Below, piece by piece: positions 1-13,191 of a DNA stretch of 64,000 nt; within the stretch, counting starts at the first letter, position 1, and every line of letters starts with the position of its first letter. The position numbers and the translations under genes were made by a program. The DNA comes from Acarospora socialis (Eukaryota; Ascomycota; Lecanoromycetes; Acarosporales; Acarosporaceae). The notes under the pieces were generated by a model, which saw only the letters and a list, made by a program, of their open reading frames with translations, ran no database searches and had not been told where the DNA came from. Location of the stretch: the NCBI GenBank assembly GCA_025617375.2, contig JAMYGW020000011.1, positions 496,001-560,000 on the forward strand, in the 5' to 3' direction.

Positions 1-3000
1 TTTTGAGGCGGTGCTCGAGAAAAGACGGCTTGATCGGCGCAGCTTGGGTACGAGAACTTGTGACACGGGAGGGGTGGGATATAGATGCGATGCAATCTAC
101 TGGAGGGACCTGATCGATTGACTTTTAATTGAAGATGTGAGGAAAATCCTTCACCCGATCGAGAAGGAAATAACAATTTCGATATCGAAAACGGATTGAT
201 GAGGGTGATGTTGTCGGTGTTCTCGAGGTGCCTGCCTCGAAGCCTGTCGATGCCGACGCGAAAAGTGGTCGAGAGAGAATGGGATGTACAGGCCCGCCCG
301 TGGAAGTGTCCAAGAACCGGTTAGTCTCACCAGCGAAATGATTAAACCTTTTGGGGATAGATAGAACGAATGAAGAAGAGAAAGAAGCCTCGATCTCGAC
401 TGCCCTCTCCCGACCGATGGAGGCAAGTGTGACGGCGAAAGTGAGGACGGTGATTTTCTGGGGAATGGTATGAAACGTGCGACAAGAGAAGTGAAGGCGG
501 GAGAAGGTAGGTATGAGGTATGTATGAGAGTTGGGTAAGATGTGTGTAAGCAAGGTGTGATGGGTGGGTGGGTGTAAGAGAAGAGGATTGGCAGACTATG
601 TTTGAGATATGGGGGGATGGTGGGTGAGGAAGAGGTACGTAGGTAGATCGGAGGGAGGTTTGGGGTGTGGTTTGGAGTTTAGAGTTTGGGGAATGATTGG
701 AGAGTGGACAGCGGAGTAAGAAGTACTATGTATCATACAGGGATATTCTGTACGGAGTACCTGTAACTTGTAAGGGCGGCGTGTGGAAACAGCCGCCAAA
801 GGGGGGAAGTCCGACAAGGATGTCCGAAGTTCTCAGGTCGGTGATCCAGTCGATGCTTTGGTCTGCAAGCGCCTCGTACATGTAATTTTTCGAGAGTCTG
901 GAGTAACAATCCTGATTTGGACTCTATGGGCCTCTCAGGAATGCGATGCTCTTCTCTGGACGGCTTGCGGGCAGGGAGACAGCGGTAAGGTAGATTATGA
1001 TTGTGCGAGCCAGTGGGTATTATTAGCGGTACACGTCCACACCTGTGTACCGAGTAATATGTGTAATACCTCCCCGGTAATGATGACCAGACTCGCATTG
1101 GCGGCCGCTGGATGGCCTTTGGAAGCAGTCCTAAGGTATACGGCAAGGCCAAGTAGGTACACGTATGTGTACTCCGTATACGTACAGTTTTGCACAGTAA
1201 GGTAAGGTACCTAAAGTACGGGTGGAGTACCTTAGGTCCTGCTTGATATGATCCCGGACAATTATAGGCCACGCTGACTCGTCACTGATTTCTACTATAG
1301 GGCGGAACAAAAGGCCCTGAGAAGCCGTTATGGGAGTTCACCGCGCTGGCCGCAGCCGCAGCCGCAACGCCGGAGCAGAGAAGTCGAGGCAATCCAAAGT
1401 CGTCCTTGATTTTCCGCAGCGAAGAAATGGGGAATTGATGTCGCGGGAACGATGACTGGATGGGTTATTTGGATGATGGAGTGGATCGATGGTGTATGAA
1501 TAATGTGGCGCCTCGGACAACTGGCAACCTGACCCACTGACCCACTGGCAAATGCCTCTCTCAGAGGGTCAGTCAGCCATTGTCGGCCGTGAGATGATAA
1601 TGATGATGACGATGATGATACAAATGATATGGTGGGGATAATGATTGATCTGGTGTCATTCCCTGCGTGGCTTTGTAGCGCGCAATTGTTTGCTCTAGAA
1701 AACCTGATCGATCCGTGGACCGATGAGTGATAATTTGATAAGCTGACTGATTTGAGTCCTCTCCGTCCCTCGGGATCCAATGATCCTCGAGGAGAAAGTC
1801 CAGGATCCAGAGACGTTGGTACCTTTTTCACGCAGAGCTCCAAGCCCGCATGAGGTGTGTTCTAATCCTGGTGGGCCGTGCATAAGGTACGGTCAGGTGA
1901 GTGAGCACCTTATGGTACGTACTACCTCAAGGGATGCAGAGTGGTGGGAAATGGTTTAGGTCGAAGCAAGCGGGAGCTCGTATCAGATCCTGAAACCGTG
2001 TCCGTTGTGCGCCTCGGATTTGTGCTCGAAAATCGTGTGGTCGAGGAAGAGCACGAAGGAGCAGCGGAGTGATAATAGCGCACGCTTATGTCAGGTAGGG
2101 TAAGGTAGGTAATCCGTAAGGTAAGGTAAGGTACCTAGCTCAGGCTGAGAATGGCACCTCGCCTGATTGGGCTTCTAACTTCCAAGAGCTCTGTCGTTCC
2201 CTCCCCTCGGCAGATCGGTCCGAGATCGCGATGCCGTCGTTGTCCAACACCTCACGTACTGGCGACCTTCACCGCATCTCTTGTTTGTCGATGCGCAACT
2301 CCAGTTGGCCAGGTAAGGTGAGGTAGTATCCAGGTGACTGAGCACAGACAGCGAGGATTGTGGCGATGAAGTAAGATGTCGAAATCCATTTGAGCGCGCA
2401 AGGCGCCACCGTGATCCTCTTGTTTTATCTGCCATCGACGGCTCTACTCATTGAATGTCTCTTTATCTCGCAACCGCATAGAATGTAAGAGTGCATGTAC
2501 TACCGTCCGTGTCTTACATCGGTCTTCCATACCTTGGAGGCCAGTGATGGAGGTGTTGACGATGGCAAGCCCTTTCTTCCTCTTTCAACTCGATCCCACC
2601 AGCTGCAAGTGACCGGGTTCGCAGACGAGGATGGTTGCATGAACTGGTCTCACTCGACCGAACAACGAACTCAAGCGTCACATTCGGTTCATCTAGGGAA
2701 AGCGGAAGTGCCAACCTGGATAGATTCTATTTGATTCCACAATCTCCATCTCTTCCCCAAGCGTGACTGCGACATATTTCGTCATTATACGTCTGATTGT
2801 TAAAGAGTGCATCGACCTAAACAACATCTCATGCGCCAAAAGGGAATTGTTCGGCGTCGGCCGAAGCACGGACCTGGGACACGTGGGGATCGTCACTCCT
2901 GAGTCGTGTGATCGACGCTCTTGAAACACCAAGCCTTCTTACTACTGTAACGTTATATCTTGACAAAAGCCGACTTGCTCGCATCTATAAATCAAGGCTG

Positions 3001-4589
3001 TGACAAGGCGATCCAGAAGATACTCGCAAAACAAATACTTCGGATAGAATCATCATAGAAGAATCTGGGCTGTTTCTGAGATTGGCTTTGATGTTCCACA
3101 AGATTACCATTTCTGACCACCTAGAGTTAAGCATCGCAGGTCAGTATGGTAATGCGTTCAAGTAACATAAGTATAAGGTAAGTACCTCAGAGAGCGTCTC
3201 GCCGTGCAGATAACACAGACTGGAATTGTTGCATTGATTGAACATCTGAAACCTGACTCGAGCTGACCAATAGAGTCGCATATGATGGATCCAGCATACA
3301 CGTGGCTTGTCTAAAGATAGATTGAACAGAAAGCCAAGCACACACGTAATCATGTAGGTTTAGGTTAATTCAATGCATGATTGACTGCGTGATCTGAAGA
3401 TCATCCTCTCACTACCGGAAAGCGAAATGCGTGCGGGCGGCTATAAAGAGCACGGTAAATCCGAGGCGTGGCAGAAGTAAGGTATTTGAACTCTAGGTAT
3501 GGACGTACTCATACATATATCCCGCCTTCATTTGGCCACCGATTTTGAAGTCAGATACTCATACACGCGCCTCTGAATGTATGCTCTTAAGGCACACTCA
3601 TTGACTTTCGTGTGCTTGAACCTTCGCAGTTGATATGGCCAGCGCGTACCTACACACATGGTATGATCCATCCACGAGTAGCTGCAAGTCTGCCCGTTGC
3701 GCCCCACAGCTCTTTCACCACCGGCATGGTATCAAGCCCACCCTTGATGCGAGGCGACCGATGGTGCTTTCGGCAGCCTTCATGCAGGTACCGGGTCCTT
3801 AGCAAACTCAAAAGCAGGCGGCATGGCCAACACGTGCTCCAGATGTCGACATAATGTATGCATACTGATCAAACTGGGATTCCGGTACGCGTGATAACTT
3901 GTAGATGTGATGAATCTGCTACAGCCCGGTGGCCGGCTTCCTTAGTATTCACCGTTGGAAAGTAAAATATATGATAGTCTCCAGAACGAAGACGAGCTTC
4001 GTCCTCTCTTTGTCTGCTTACCTTAGGCGGCTGGTACCTCACCGCCCGGGTGCAGGACCACAAGTGCAACAATGTGAGATGTGAACACCATGCGGCAACG
4101 CAGACTTTTTGTTCAGCAGCCTTGGCACTACCTACTCTTGAGCCCCATTCCATCCCACAGGACCCCACAACAAGGTTGACACAACCCACGTTGTTGTATA
4201 TCCAGTTGACGCTGGGAAAAGCGCTCTACTGTGTAGATATGCGCCGGAGCTGCTATTGTGCAGCCTGTGCTCTCTTCGGCCGATCTCCACATATACTTGG
4301 CAGGTTGTGAAGGCCGCGCGTGGATGCTCCCAGACAGATAGTAGACATGGCCTTAACAGTAAGTCTACCGGGATCCATGGAATCGCTCTGGCCGTTCAAT
4401 TCGCTGTGAAAGTCTATGTCATCGTGCTTGGATTATACTTAGCCGCAGGAGCTAACCATCGCTATGCAAAACACACTTCCGAGAATCTCGTATGGAGCAC
4501 CGAAGATCTGTTGTTCTTACAAGAAGCGAACCGCTGCGAGATCCAGTGCCGGAGAAAGTCGGCGATGCACAAGCAGGGTCCAGAAGATC
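1..4589. other. Left intergenic region, no supported gene
   Basis: About 4.6 kb in which I see only short overlapping open frames on both strands. None has a recognisable domain, a convincing splice model or consistent coding character. The stretch carries several copies of a GGTAAGGTA / TACCTTACC-like motif (near 1200, 1890 and 2095-2136). A gene without close relatives could be hidden here; transcript data would be needed to see it. Confidence 0.5.
2094..2136. repeat. Degenerate GGTAAGGTA repeat tract
   Basis: Tandem, imperfect copies of GGTAAGGTA / GGTAGGTA. The same motif or its complement recurs singly in other intergenic stretches of the window (about 1200, 1890, 19140, 20290, 59985). 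It resembles a dispersed low-complexity motif rather than a transposon. Confidence 0.55.
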
Positions 4590-5480
4590 TTAAGCTCTCC
4601 TCCTTCTACTCGCGCTTTTCATAGATCCTTCAATATCTGCAACATCCTTCTTACTAAGTCTCAACGTGCCTCCTTTAAACTTGCCAATCCCGGGGGCGCC
4701 TATTCCTCTTTCTCTTTTCACATCTCCCTCTTTCCTTGACTTCTTAACCTTCTCCAGAATGATGCCGTTTTCCTTTGCTTCGTGACGTCTCTTTGCCTCT
4801 TTCTCTGTAGCTTTGGATAGTATGCCTCTACGGTGAGAAAATGGCATCTTCTCCTGAGCCAGTATCGACGACCGTGATCCGAGGTCCTGAAGGCGTAGAT
4901 CAAGGGCTTTGTGCCGATTGGTCCCTGCAGGTCCAAAGGATGATGTCGTGTCGAGCAGATGAGACTCTTTGAGAAGACGTTGAAGTGCAAGGTCGTTCTT
5001 GAGGTTCGCCGCCTCCAAGAAAGGTTCTTCAGGCTCTCCCTTATCGCCTTGTACTCTTTTAGCCGTAGAGCTGGGTCTTGAGCTTGTGGATGGTGGCTTA
5101 GCGGTCTAGGAATGCCTCAGTAATTGTAAAGTCTCGAAGACAGCTCAATGGCGTGATGATACCATGAAACCCTTCAGCTCCTCTTTCGACAGCTCGGGCC
5201 TCTCTGCTTTTGTGGGTGTTGAGTACTCAACTACCTCAATGCTCACTTCCTCGCTGTCGGTAGAAATACCATCCCAGTCTGAATTATCTTCATCTGGGTC
5301 CACGTTTGCCTCTGTTGCTTCCTCTGATGTCGCTAGAGGCTGCTGGTCCGGTAAGGGCTGGAACTGAGCCTCGAAGTGTCGTTTGAAGATGTCTTGCAGG
5401 TCCTCTTGACTGCCGGCAGAGACAACCTTGGGAGAAGTCATCCGAGGATTCGGGGCGCCCCTCTTTCGTTTACCTAGCAT
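4590..5480 (-). CDS. FAF1-like 40S ribosome-biogenesis factor (DUF4602)
   Basis: Predicted 277-aa nucleolar-type protein. Two exons: 5480-5163 and 5105-4590, split by a 57-base intron (GT at 5162, acceptor CCTAG, branch TACTGAG); joining them gives one frame. The N-terminal third starts MLGKRKRG and is basic, then very acidic (D/E-rich, about residues 60-100). The C-terminal half holds the conserved block with KMPFSHRRGI, GIGKFKGGTLRLSKKD and a basic tail ending RRRR. This is the pattern of yeast Faf1 / human C1orf131, which act in small-subunit rRNA processing. It is divergent from HIS6, with start codons 181 bases apart. The family call rests on my recognition of the C-terminal block. Confidence 0.75.
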
Positions 5481-5661
5481 GGCCGTCGAATTGATATGTA
5501 TAGCTCCATAAAACTCAAGAGGGCGTGATGGAGAATTCAGGATTAAGGATCTTCCAGCGGAAATTCGCCAAGCTTTCTCGTCAACAGCCCCACCATGCCC
5601 CACCACCACACTAGGAAATGGAGCTTCGAGTTCCACATCATATATCGATGCAAAGGCAGTA
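5481..5661. promoter_or_regulatory. Shared promoter of FAF1-like gene and HIS6
   Basis: The 181-base gap between two divergently transcribed start codons must contain both promoters and both 5' leaders. I see no clear TATA box or CCAAT box in it. Confidence 0.5.
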
Positions 5662-6611
5662 ATGACACGCTTCCGACCATGCGTTGACTTACACGCTGGC
5701 CAAGTCAAACAGATTGTCGGTGGGACGTTAACGACCGCTTCGTCAGACCTCAAAACCAACCATGTGTCCAAACAACCGGCGAGTCACTTTGCTCAGTTAT
5801 ACAAAGACAATGCCCTGGCTGGAGCGCACGTCATCATGCTTGGACCTGGCAACGAAGAAGCAGCGAAGCAAGCATTGGCAGCCTGGCCACATTGTCTACA
5901 AGTCGGAGGAGGGATTACGGACAAGAACGCCCGGCAATGGATCGACTGGGGTGCAGACAAAGTACGTGTTGGCGAGCTGCAGTATACGGGCTATAGATCT
6001 CACATGTGTCCTCATTCTGCCGGAACTCTTAATGCAAAGGTAAGTATTCGGGCTTTGCTAAGGTCAAGTAGTAGATAATCATCACATCCTACCTCTTTCC
6101 GGACGCCCAGTTCTCCATGGACCGTTTGCAGGCGGTGCTTCATGCCCTTGACGACGACAAGAGCAAGCTAGTTATAGATCTCAGCTGTCGGAGGAAGGGT
6201 ACCTCATGGTTCGTCGCCATGAACAAGTGGCAGACCCTAACAAACATGGAGATCAACCAAGGTGCCTACTCCCTTGCCCATGCGCGACATGCTATTGACG
6301 GTGCTAATCTTCAAGTAGAATCGATTGATCTGCTCCAGCCATGGTGTTCCGAGTTCTTAATTCATGCTGCGGATAACGAGGGATTGCAGCGAGGGATTGA
6401 TGAGGAGCTGGTACAGAAGCTGGCGGCGTGGTGCTTGGTTCCGGTTACCTATGCAGGAGGCGCTCATTCCATGGAAGACCTTGATAGGGTTAAGGCTTTG
6501 AGTGCTGGGAAGGTAGACCTGACGATTGGGAGCGCATTAGACATCTTTGGCGGCGACGGGGTGAAGTTTCTTGACTGTGTCAAATGGAATAAAGAGCAAG
6601 AAGCGAGATGA
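5662..6611 (+). CDS. HIS6: HIS6: ProFAR isomerase, histidine biosynthesis
   Basis: Phosphoribosylformimino-5-aminoimidazole carboxamide ribotide isomerase, which opens the ProFAR ring sugar to PRFAR in the fourth step of histidine synthesis. It has a TIM-barrel fold and is cytosolic. Two exons, 5662-5961 and 6075-6611, with a 113-base phase-0 intron, give 278 aa (yeast His6 is 261). Visible landmarks are [17 protein letters not shown] at the N terminus with the catalytic-type Asp, the phosphate-binding LQVGGGI loop, DLSCRRK in the middle, and [12 protein letters not shown] plus [13 protein letters not shown] at the end. The joint reads [13 protein letters not shown], as in other fungal HIS6. 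Reading through the intron leads to a stop, so the split is needed. Confidence 0.93.
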
Positions 6612-7046
6612 CTTATTACTGCTTTGGAATGAAGTATAATATAAGAAATAGGCCAGGCTGAGGCTCTCAGTTTATGAAGACCACAGGAAAGAATATCTTC
6701 AAAGAAGCAAACTTCGTTGAAGAGGTTGAAAGATAAAGTAGCCAGCTGTAGGTGTGGGGGTTCCTAACCAGCCCGGAAAGGTACAAGACTGGAAGTGAAC
6801 ATGGGCTACAGGAGCGCAAAGTGTTAGATCTGTAGGAAGGCTTTGGTGCTCAATGTCTGTTACTTGTACCTACAGGATGACGGTGTGGATCTGGAAAGAT
6901 GTGAGATCAAAGGCTACATATACGCAGACAAAATACTAATCCTCGAAGAGACCAAAGGGAGCCAAAGATCACCTGCATGAAACCGGTAGAGTCATGTCAT
7001 TAGATGGATTTTTCTCTCTCCTACACCTGGCGGAAGTCTGCATACC
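6612..7046. other. Convergent intergenic spacer
   Basis: Lies between the 3' ends of HIS6 and the leftward unknown gene. I see nothing beyond presumed 3' UTRs. Confidence 0.5.
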
Positions 7047-7805
7047 TTAGCATTTGATCTCATCTGTGTAACTGGTAGGAGGTCGCGGCGTGTACTCAGC
7101 ATACTGGCCCTTCATTCCTAACAGCAGTCTTCCAGTCCAATAACAGGTGGTCTGGGTGACGCAAGAGATGACTGTTTGACTGTGCTTCTGAAATCTGACC
7201 AGCGATTTTGGCGGACGTGACCAGGTCCATATGCCGATGGTCCAATTCCACCACGATGTGACGTTCAGCTGTCCGTGATAAACCCAGTGGTCATGTGAAT
7301 AGTGCATGGCTTGAAGCTGCACCCACAGCAATCGGGCAATCAGCCAGCTCTGCGCCGCCGGCCACCACATCAGCATTGCGAAGAGCAAACGCAACCACAG
7401 TGGCGTGGTCGTGAAATGAGGGAAGCGGTCGGCGTCCAGAATGGCGCTACATGTGTTGCGGTACAGCGTCTCGTCAGCCACCAGGGTCACAACAAGATCT
7501 TGCCTGAATGCATCGTCGCGGGCCCACGCCACACGCTGTCCTGGTTTGAAGCGCATGTCACAACCACGCGGCATGCTGCTGCTACCGCTCCCATAATTTG
7601 AGACGTAGGTGACTTTGAGTCGACCGCCTGTGCAGATGATACGCTCGCAGCCCAGGCCTCGCAAATGCCAGTGATATCTGGCGCGCCAGGTACTTTCAAT
7701 AGGGACCGTGATCTGGATATTGTCACGGCGAGAGAGGTTGAATGTTGCCGAGGCCGGGCCGGGGATTGAGAAGGTGGTTTGCTCGGTGGAGTTGGTGCGA
7801 TTCAT
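7047..7805 (-). CDS. Unknown Trp-rich protein with one membrane segment
   Basis: Uninterrupted 252-aa open frame starting MNRTNSTEQ. I do not recognise the family. The first 140 residues look like a soluble beta-rich region (ITVPIESTWRARYHWHL, LKVTYVSNYG, Asn-poor, few Lys). Around residues 140-165 comes a hydrophobic stretch (LWLRLLFAMLMWWPAAQSWL) that could cross or dip into a membrane. The C-terminal part is unusually rich in Trp, Tyr and His (HYSHDHWVYHG, WWNWTIGIWTW) and ends in a basic/polar tail. There is no signal peptide. The long frame, a sensible ATG and a divergent neighbour support a real gene; the function is unknown. Confidence 0.6.
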   Translation of the reverse strand: MNRTNSTEQTTFSIPGPASATFNLSRRDNIQITVPIESTWRARYHWHLRGLGCERIICTGGRLKVTYVSNYGSGSSSMPRGCDMRFKPGQRVAWARDDAFRQDLVVTLVADETLYRNTCSAILDADRFPHFTTTPLWLRLLFAMLMWWPAAQSWLIARLLWVQLQAMHYSHDHWVYHGQLNVTSWWNWTIGIWTWSRPPKSLVRFQKHSQTVISCVTQTTCYWTGRLLLGMKGQYAEYTPRPPTSYTDEIKC

Positions 7806-8426
7806 ATTGAATACTAATGACGATGATCAAGATGCCAGTTATTGGTTCGCGATACTTGACGAGCAATCAGATATAGACCAAGAAGTTAGGGCAGGAAAAA
7901 GGAAGTGTCAGGGAGGTAAGAGTAGTCGTAGAGACGAAAGAAGTTGGAAGGATAAGGAAGAGGGGCTGCGAGTATACGGTCACAAAATAGCGATGCGGCA
8001 CAAACAAACAACGACATGACTTCGATATTCTCAGAAACCTGCCTACAGGAATAGTCCTTGAAAGACAGCGTACTCCTAGCCCCAAGGTACCGAATCCAAC
8101 CACTTGGAACAGATGCAGCGCCGTGCTGAGATACTCTTCTAAAGATTAATAGCGGACAGCAGCCGCTTTTTGCAACCCTGGGCACGTGACTACCGCTTAC
8201 GTACACATACACCTTTACCTTAGTACCTCACTCTGCCCTACAACGAACCGATTATCCATCACGAACACCACGATTTTGCGCCCAAACCCTACAAGACCCC
8301 CTTTGTACACATCGCACTTCCACGCTCCAAGTCGTCAGAGTCTCCGTAAGGATCCAGTACCGCATAGACGTCCAGCCTACCGCCCCGCGTCCTTCGCTCT
8401 AATCCTCCACGCCTCCCACCACAACC
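7806..8426. other. Divergent intergenic region
   Basis: About 620 bases between the leftward unknown gene and the rightward V-ATPase subunit f gene. It holds presumed promoters only. Short open frames on both strands overlap each other and look non-coding. Confidence 0.5.
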
Positions 8427-9008
8427 ATGAAGCCCGTCGTCTCAGCGCTCAACGCATGGCACTGGTGCGTCCCATCGCGCTCAAGGACCTGTCAAAAAAA
8501 GCTCCGCTAACGTGCTGGGACCAGCATCGTCGTTTCCGTGGCCGCCATCGTCATCTTGTCCGTTATTGGGGGGTTGTTCTCTGTACGTTCCTTCTCTCCG
8601 CTCACTCCTTTGGCCCGGCTGTATTCGATAGCTCTATATGCTAGGCAGATACACGAGAGGGAAACAGTGGAGATCGTTCGGTCAAGCAACCTTAAGATGG
8701 TGACTGTTAGCCGAGGCTCGAGGGCTGACTTACGTGCGCCGTGCGTTACAGAGCGGCCACCACACGATGATGGGATCGACCGACGATCCGACAGACGGCA
8801 AAGCGGTCGCCGGGTCGATTTTCGCGGCTGTGGTTGTTTATGCGGTATGGCTTGCCCTTTCACCTTCGGATTCTTGTCTTTCTTCGAATATCATCCGTGA
8901 CGGCATATACTGATCTTGGGTTTCTGGAAGGTGTTTCTCGTCTTCTGTGGCTTTCAAGCATATCTGCATATCCGGGCGAGTAAGAGGGGGGCAATAACGT
9001 TGGGCTAG
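8427..9008 (+). CDS. V-ATPase Vo subunit f (yeast YPR170W-B type)
   Basis: Small membrane subunit of the proton-translocating Vo ring of the vacuolar ATPase. Four exons (8427-8464, 8525-8582, 8752-8844, 8931-9008) give 88 aa, too short and split for simple frame searches. The protein begins MKPVVSALNAWHC, has a first membrane helix (VVSVAAIVILSVIGGLF), a short loop containing GSTDDPTDGKAVAG, and a second helix (FAAVVVYAVFLVFCGFQAYL) before a basic tail. Start, loop (yeast GSINDPEDGPAVA) and VFCGFQ.YL match yeast YPR170W-B, the fungal counterpart of ribonuclease kappa/RNASEK. All introns have good donors; intron 1 has a GCTAAC branch site. Confidence 0.88.
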
Positions 9009-9372
9009 GTAGGATTCGGCAGAGGGTAGAGGGGCTTGTGGGGGGTAGTGCTTGTACGCTTGATAGGACGGTAGGGTGCGGGTTTGGCGTTTCTGGATAC
9101 TGTATGGTGTTGGGAGGTGTTTGATTTATATAGGGACGAATTAGAGGAATCTACCATTGCATTATCGCCTCGCACGCTGTCAGTGGACTCGTAAGTGCTT
9201 CTGGATTATTGGGATTGTCAAGGTTGCCGTATGGGGTATGGGGACTTCGAAGATTATTCACTTTTAAGGTTGTCTATGTAACTATCAACGCCATCGCTGA
9301 TACCTCCCAAGAACGCCGTCTAAAGCAATATGCCCAGTCCATCGTTAACGCTGCCAAACGGCTGACTCGAGC
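9009..9372. other. Convergent intergenic spacer
   Basis: Between the 3' ends of the V-ATPase subunit f gene and ELP3. Presumed 3' UTRs; nothing else seen. Confidence 0.5.
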
Positions 9373-11180
9373 TCAGTCATCGTCGCTATCGTCGTCACTG
9401 GACCTCGGATCCAACATCTTACTCATATACGGCCCGTCAAGCCAATAACCCAACTTGCCATAATAGCTGCGGACCCCGACTCCGGAGATGACGCTGATCT
9501 TCCGACTCCCATGCTCATCCCTAGCGATCCTCTCTGCCTCCTCCATCAGCAGCGTGCCGTAGCCCTGATGTTGAAACTTTCTCGGATCTCGGGCATGGAC
9601 CGGCACCGCGGATCCATACACATGCAATTCCCTGACCAGACTTGTAGGTTGACTCTTCAGCTCTGGACGGAATGTATGTGTATCGCTACATTTGCGGAGC
9701 CGAAGCAAGGCGATCAGAATATCTTGCTTCGGGTCTTCGTAAGCCAAGAAGGTCTCCCAACCTCCGTTCGCGGCATAGTCGCGCCGTACAAGCTCGACCT
9801 GAGATGGTCGGATTTTGTTCTTGACTTCGTTGATGCCAACTTCCCGTGTTCGGACGTCACGGCAAGTCGTTCCGAAATCCTTCATCCTGCTTAGGGCAAG
9901 CTCACGAAGATTGCCATTCTCGACGCCAGACGTAACGAGCGGCATAGGAATGTCGCGCTGTACACGGTATATTCGAGTCCAAGGCGGGACCAACGCTAAT
10001 ATACGAGCGACTAGATCGATGAGTGCGTTAGGCGTGTAGTTTTTGTATCTGCCCGTTCGCCATAACTCGTACAGTCCGGTTCCGCGGATGACCAGGGTAG
10101 GGTATATTTTCAGCCCGTCAGTGCGGAAGGCCGGGTTCTCGAAGTATTCTCGGAATTGGTCCAAGTCCCGCTCCATGCCAACGTTGGGTAGGTCAGGCAT
10201 CATGTGACTAACGACCTTGAACCCTGCGTCCTTGGCTAATTTGAACGTTTCTGCCACGGCAGCAACGGTGTGTCCTCTGTTGGTGTCTCGTGCAACATCT
10301 TCATACAGTGACTGAACTCCAATTTCCAGGCGCGTGCAGCCGTAACGTAGCATGCTGCTCAGATGAGGATCGAGGCAATAGTCTGGCCTCGTCTCTATGG
10401 TGATGCCAACGCACTTGATATTACTCATTTCTCCGGCCTCCACCGCCTCGTCGACGCTTTCTCCTTGGTAACCACTTAGAGCATTGTGTAGCTGTGATAT
10501 GAAGCCATCCCTGTAGTCTTGGGGCAGAGACATGAAGGTGCCTCCCATTATAATATATTCCACCTTGTCGACGCTATGACCTAGAGATTTGATTTGGTCT
10601 ACTCTTCCCCTTGCCTGCTCGTACGGGTCGTACCGAGCTCGGATTGCGCGCATAGAAGTAGGCTCATAGCCAGTGTAAGATTGTGTAGAGTATTCAAAGT
10701 CGGAATCTGGACCGCCTGGACAATATACGCAGATGTTTCCAGTATATGCGATATGGGGACACCGATGAGGCTTACACATAACGGCCACGACCGCAATGCC
10801 AGATGAAGTACCTAGGAAGAATCAAGTCACCAACACATTCCTTATCAACATCAGTCAGGTATGCAGGGCTTACGTATAGGTTTTGCTATGAGCTTGGGAA
10901 GTATATATTTCTTATAGTGTTCGGGAACAGCGGCGATAATTGCCGTTAATGGTGGTTGAGTGCTCAGTCTATGTTTCTTCGCCATTTGTCCTCGGAGACT
11001 GTTCAGGTTGATGTCCCTCTTGGGCTCCGAGCTATTCTGCTGTGCTTCATGATCTTGTATCAATGCACTTGCAATGTCAGAGCAAGCACGCATGAACCGT
11101 TCATTTTCAGGAGGTAGTCTGATGTTCTTGGGCAGTTGGTTCTTGGACGGGGCCGACACTGTCATAGTCGCGGTAGCCAT
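9373..11180 (-). CDS. ELP3: ELP3: catalytic subunit of Elongator
   Basis: Radical-SAM tRNA uridine-34 modifying enzyme (cm5U formation) with an acetyltransferase-like domain, acting in the cytosolic Elongator complex. Exons 11180-10874 and 10811-9373 (62-base intron, GTAAGC...CCTAG) give 581 aa, close to yeast Elp3 at 557. The N-terminal tRNA-binding region ends [12 protein letters not shown]. The Fe-S cysteines are about C120, C130 and C133 in the [17 protein letters not shown] segment. Other landmarks are [22 protein letters not shown] and, in the C-terminal GNAT domain, [16 protein letters not shown] and the [16 protein letters not shown] acetyl-CoA site. The protein ends with an acidic SSDDDSDDD tail. 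Divergent from LSC1. Confidence 0.97.
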
Positions 11181-11424
11181 GTTAGAAGCTTCTGTAAATG
11201 TATGTGTAGAATCTCATAACATCATTTGCAGAGTGAACTGAAGCGTTGTAGTGGGGGTCTTGGACCCTCTCGAGAAAAGTTTGCGGCAACCTCCGGTGAC
11301 GCTTGTCCTGCCGGTGTCAAGCTAGCTCTACCCCAGCTTCGACACATCTGAAGAAGTACCATTGACCCACAGCTTTCATTCGCGTCCTTGATATTGGATC
11401 TGGAATCAATTTGCTCCTGTAGCA
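11181..11424. promoter_or_regulatory. Shared promoter of ELP3 and LSC1
   Basis: The start codons of the two divergent genes are 244 bases apart, so both promoters lie here. No clear core element was recognised. Confidence 0.5.
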
Positions 11425-12809
<1,385 letters not shown>

Positions 12810-13191
12810 GAAGGGGAAATAGGTGTTTCGCTGGGCTATGGACAGTATAGTGGCATGGTTTTGTGCGATTGTTGTTGGCCAAATGGTTCTTATTTTGGTC
12901 CTCAGAGCATACCGGTCTTCAAATGTACAGTTAATATCACCTATGACTTGACGTCCAAGTCTCAAAGGCTCTGAGCATCTTCACCTACTCGGTCTTTGAG
13001 CTACACTGGCAAGCCAACATTCTCAGCACGCAATATTCCTTTCCGTAAGATGAAGGCCGAGTATGGATTGCTTTGACCAGCGTTCGGCAACTGCCGGCGC
13101 AACCTCCCCTGTGCCAACGAGAGACTAGACTCTGTATGTTTAGAAAAGTGCCGTTTATTGCATCAACAGCCAGCTGCCTTTGACAGTAGAA
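12810..13191. other. Intergenic region upstream of AP-2 mu gene
   Basis: About 380 bases holding the LSC1 3' UTR and the promoter/leader of the next gene. Nothing specific seen. Confidence 0.5.

Noticed and set aside
733-1272. 179-aa minus-strand frame and the plus-strand frames overlapping it
   Set aside because: No recognisable feature, competing frames on both strands and no splice context; treated as chance.
1328-1843. 171-aa minus-strand frame
   Set aside because: Ser-rich from a GAT/ATG simple-sequence stretch; no domain, start context or neighbour support.
5145-5771. 208-aa minus-strand frame running through the FAF1/HIS6 gap into HIS6
   Set aside because: Only the part from MLGKRKRG at 5480 is FAF1-like; the upstream extension overlaps the HIS6 start and is antisense to it.
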